A stretch of 13,795 nt of DNA, taken from assembly GCA_009840695.1 (NCBI GenBank), contig VXNG01000218.1:1-13795 (forward strand), read 5' to 3'. This DNA is from Acidimicrobiaceae bacterium. Lineage in GTDB: Bacteria > Actinomycetota > Acidimicrobiia > Acidimicrobiales > Aldehydirespiratoraceae. A program made the position numbers and the translations under genes. How positions within the stretch are numbered: position 1 is the stretch's first letter; each line of letters starts with the position of its first letter. The notes below the pieces were generated by a model. That model was not told the origin of the DNA, did no database searches, and saw only the letters and a program-made list of their open reading frames with translations. Below, one piece after another: positions 13,430 through 13,795 of this stretch.

Positions 13430-13795
13430 ATGACATCACCGGAAGCCAACCAGTCCATCCGTTACGAACCGGACGAGCCCTGCCCGCCGCTGATCGCGCT
13501 GAGCGTCGGGGCTCAGGGGGTAATGCTGGTGCTGGCCACCATCGTGCTGATCGTGGCCATAACCGCCCGCGCCGGTGACCAGGACGACAGCTACCTCACC
13601 TGGGCCGTGTTCGCATCTCTGGTCATCGCCGGGGCACTCACCGCGCTGCAAGCCAGCCGGTTCCGGCGGCTCGGCGGCGGACACATCCTGATCATGGGGC
13701 CCACACCCAACTATGTGACCATCTCCGTGCTGGCCTTGACGGCCGGAGGCCCGGCCCTGCTCGCCAGCCTCACCGTGGCGGCGTCGCTCTTCTAC
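13430..13795 (+). CDS. NCS2-family nucleobase (xanthine/uracil-type) permease, N-terminal fragment
   Basis: The first 122 codons of a solute-carrier-23/NCS2 permease, which imports purines, pyrimidines or related heterocycles with H+ or Na+. The gene runs off the right edge without a stop. The N-terminus IRYEPDEPCPPLIALSVGAQG (10-30) matches the pre-TM1 and TM1 signature of the family, where a Q-H/G pair lies in TM1 (here Gln29-Gly30). TM1 is about 21-45 and TM2 about 55-77. Then comes the conserved GGGHILIMGPTPNYVTISV segment (82-100), comparable to the GSGxPLVMG region of characterised members. The start is the ATG at 13430, with GAGAGG 5 nt upstream (13419-13424). An ATG at 13417 is in another frame. 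It is divergent from the ferredoxin/MBL gene across 78 bp. It probably brings in the substrate of the neighbouring C-N hydrolases and oxygenases (inference). Confidence 0.85.
   Translation, partial: MTSPEANQSIRYEPDEPCPPLIALSVGAQGVMLVLATIVLIVAITARAGDQDDSYLTWAVFASLVIAGALTALQASRFRRLGGGHILIMGPTPNYVTISVLALTAGGPALLASLTVAASLFY

Noticed and set aside
13417..13440. ATG at 13417 as an alternative start on the plus strand
   Set aside because: It is in a different frame from the permease and its product has no recognisable features. The ATG at 13430 has both a ribosome-binding site and a conserved NCS2 N-terminus.
1..13795. Mobile elements, tRNA/rRNA genes, CRISPR arrays, riboswitches
   Set aside because: No transposase or integrase, terminal repeats, cloverleaf or regularly spaced repeats were seen. 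Genes are contiguous, and no gap is long enough for a riboswitch of known type.

Overview
The window is a gene-dense, strongly GC-rich piece of bacterial chromosome. Third positions are G/C-biased, GTG and TTG starts occur, and a large MMPL/RND transporter is present. Several transcription units appear to begin leaderless, with a TANNNT hexamer 5-6 nt before the start codon. Together these fit a high-GC actinomycete-type organism (Actinomycetota, perhaps a deep-branching or environmental group). No 16S or other phylogenetic marker is present, so this is inference. No RNA genes, insertion sequences, CRISPR arrays or long repeats were seen. No gap between genes exceeds about 80 bp.

Layout. (1) Minus strand, 1-2676: an ATZ/TRZ-type amidohydrolase, then a zinc-dependent MDR alcohol/polyol dehydrogenase, then the first 64 codons of an FGGY-type sugar kinase that runs off the left edge. 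Gaps are short (27 and 19 bp), as in an operon. (2) Plus strand, 2717-3838: an acetamidase/formamidase-family hydrolase, divergent from the amidohydrolase across a 40-bp promoter region holding a 10-bp palindrome. (3) Minus strand, 12363 down to 3867: a long run read as Rieske oxygenase alpha (second copy) -> DhnA-type class I aldolase -> Rieske dioxygenase beta -> Rieske dioxygenase alpha -> DUF1989 protein -> small Dabb-like protein -> MFS transporter -> MMPL transporter. Several junctions overlap (TGATG, ATGA) or are 5 bp apart, so the core is translationally coupled. (4) Minus strand, 12440-13351: a ferredoxin-like/metallo-beta-lactamase fusion protein. (5) Plus strand, 13430 to the right edge: the N-terminus of an NCS2 (xanthine/uracil-type) nucleobase permease, divergent from the metallo-beta-lactamase gene.

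How the genes may work together. The mixture of a nucleobase-type permease, two Rieske oxygenases, a DUF1989 protein, an ATZ/TRZ amidohydrolase and a formamidase-like amidase looks like uptake and stepwise breakdown of a nitrogen-rich organic compound. DUF1989 includes urea-carboxylase-associated proteins and carboxyguanidine deiminase subunits. The aldolase, polyol dehydrogenase and sugar kinase would handle a hydroxylated carbon skeleton. The substrate cannot be read from sequence. Two exporters at the end of the main operon leave open that the cluster makes or detoxifies something instead. No transcriptional regulator, ferredoxin or ferredoxin reductase for the oxygenases is encoded here, so these must lie outside the window.
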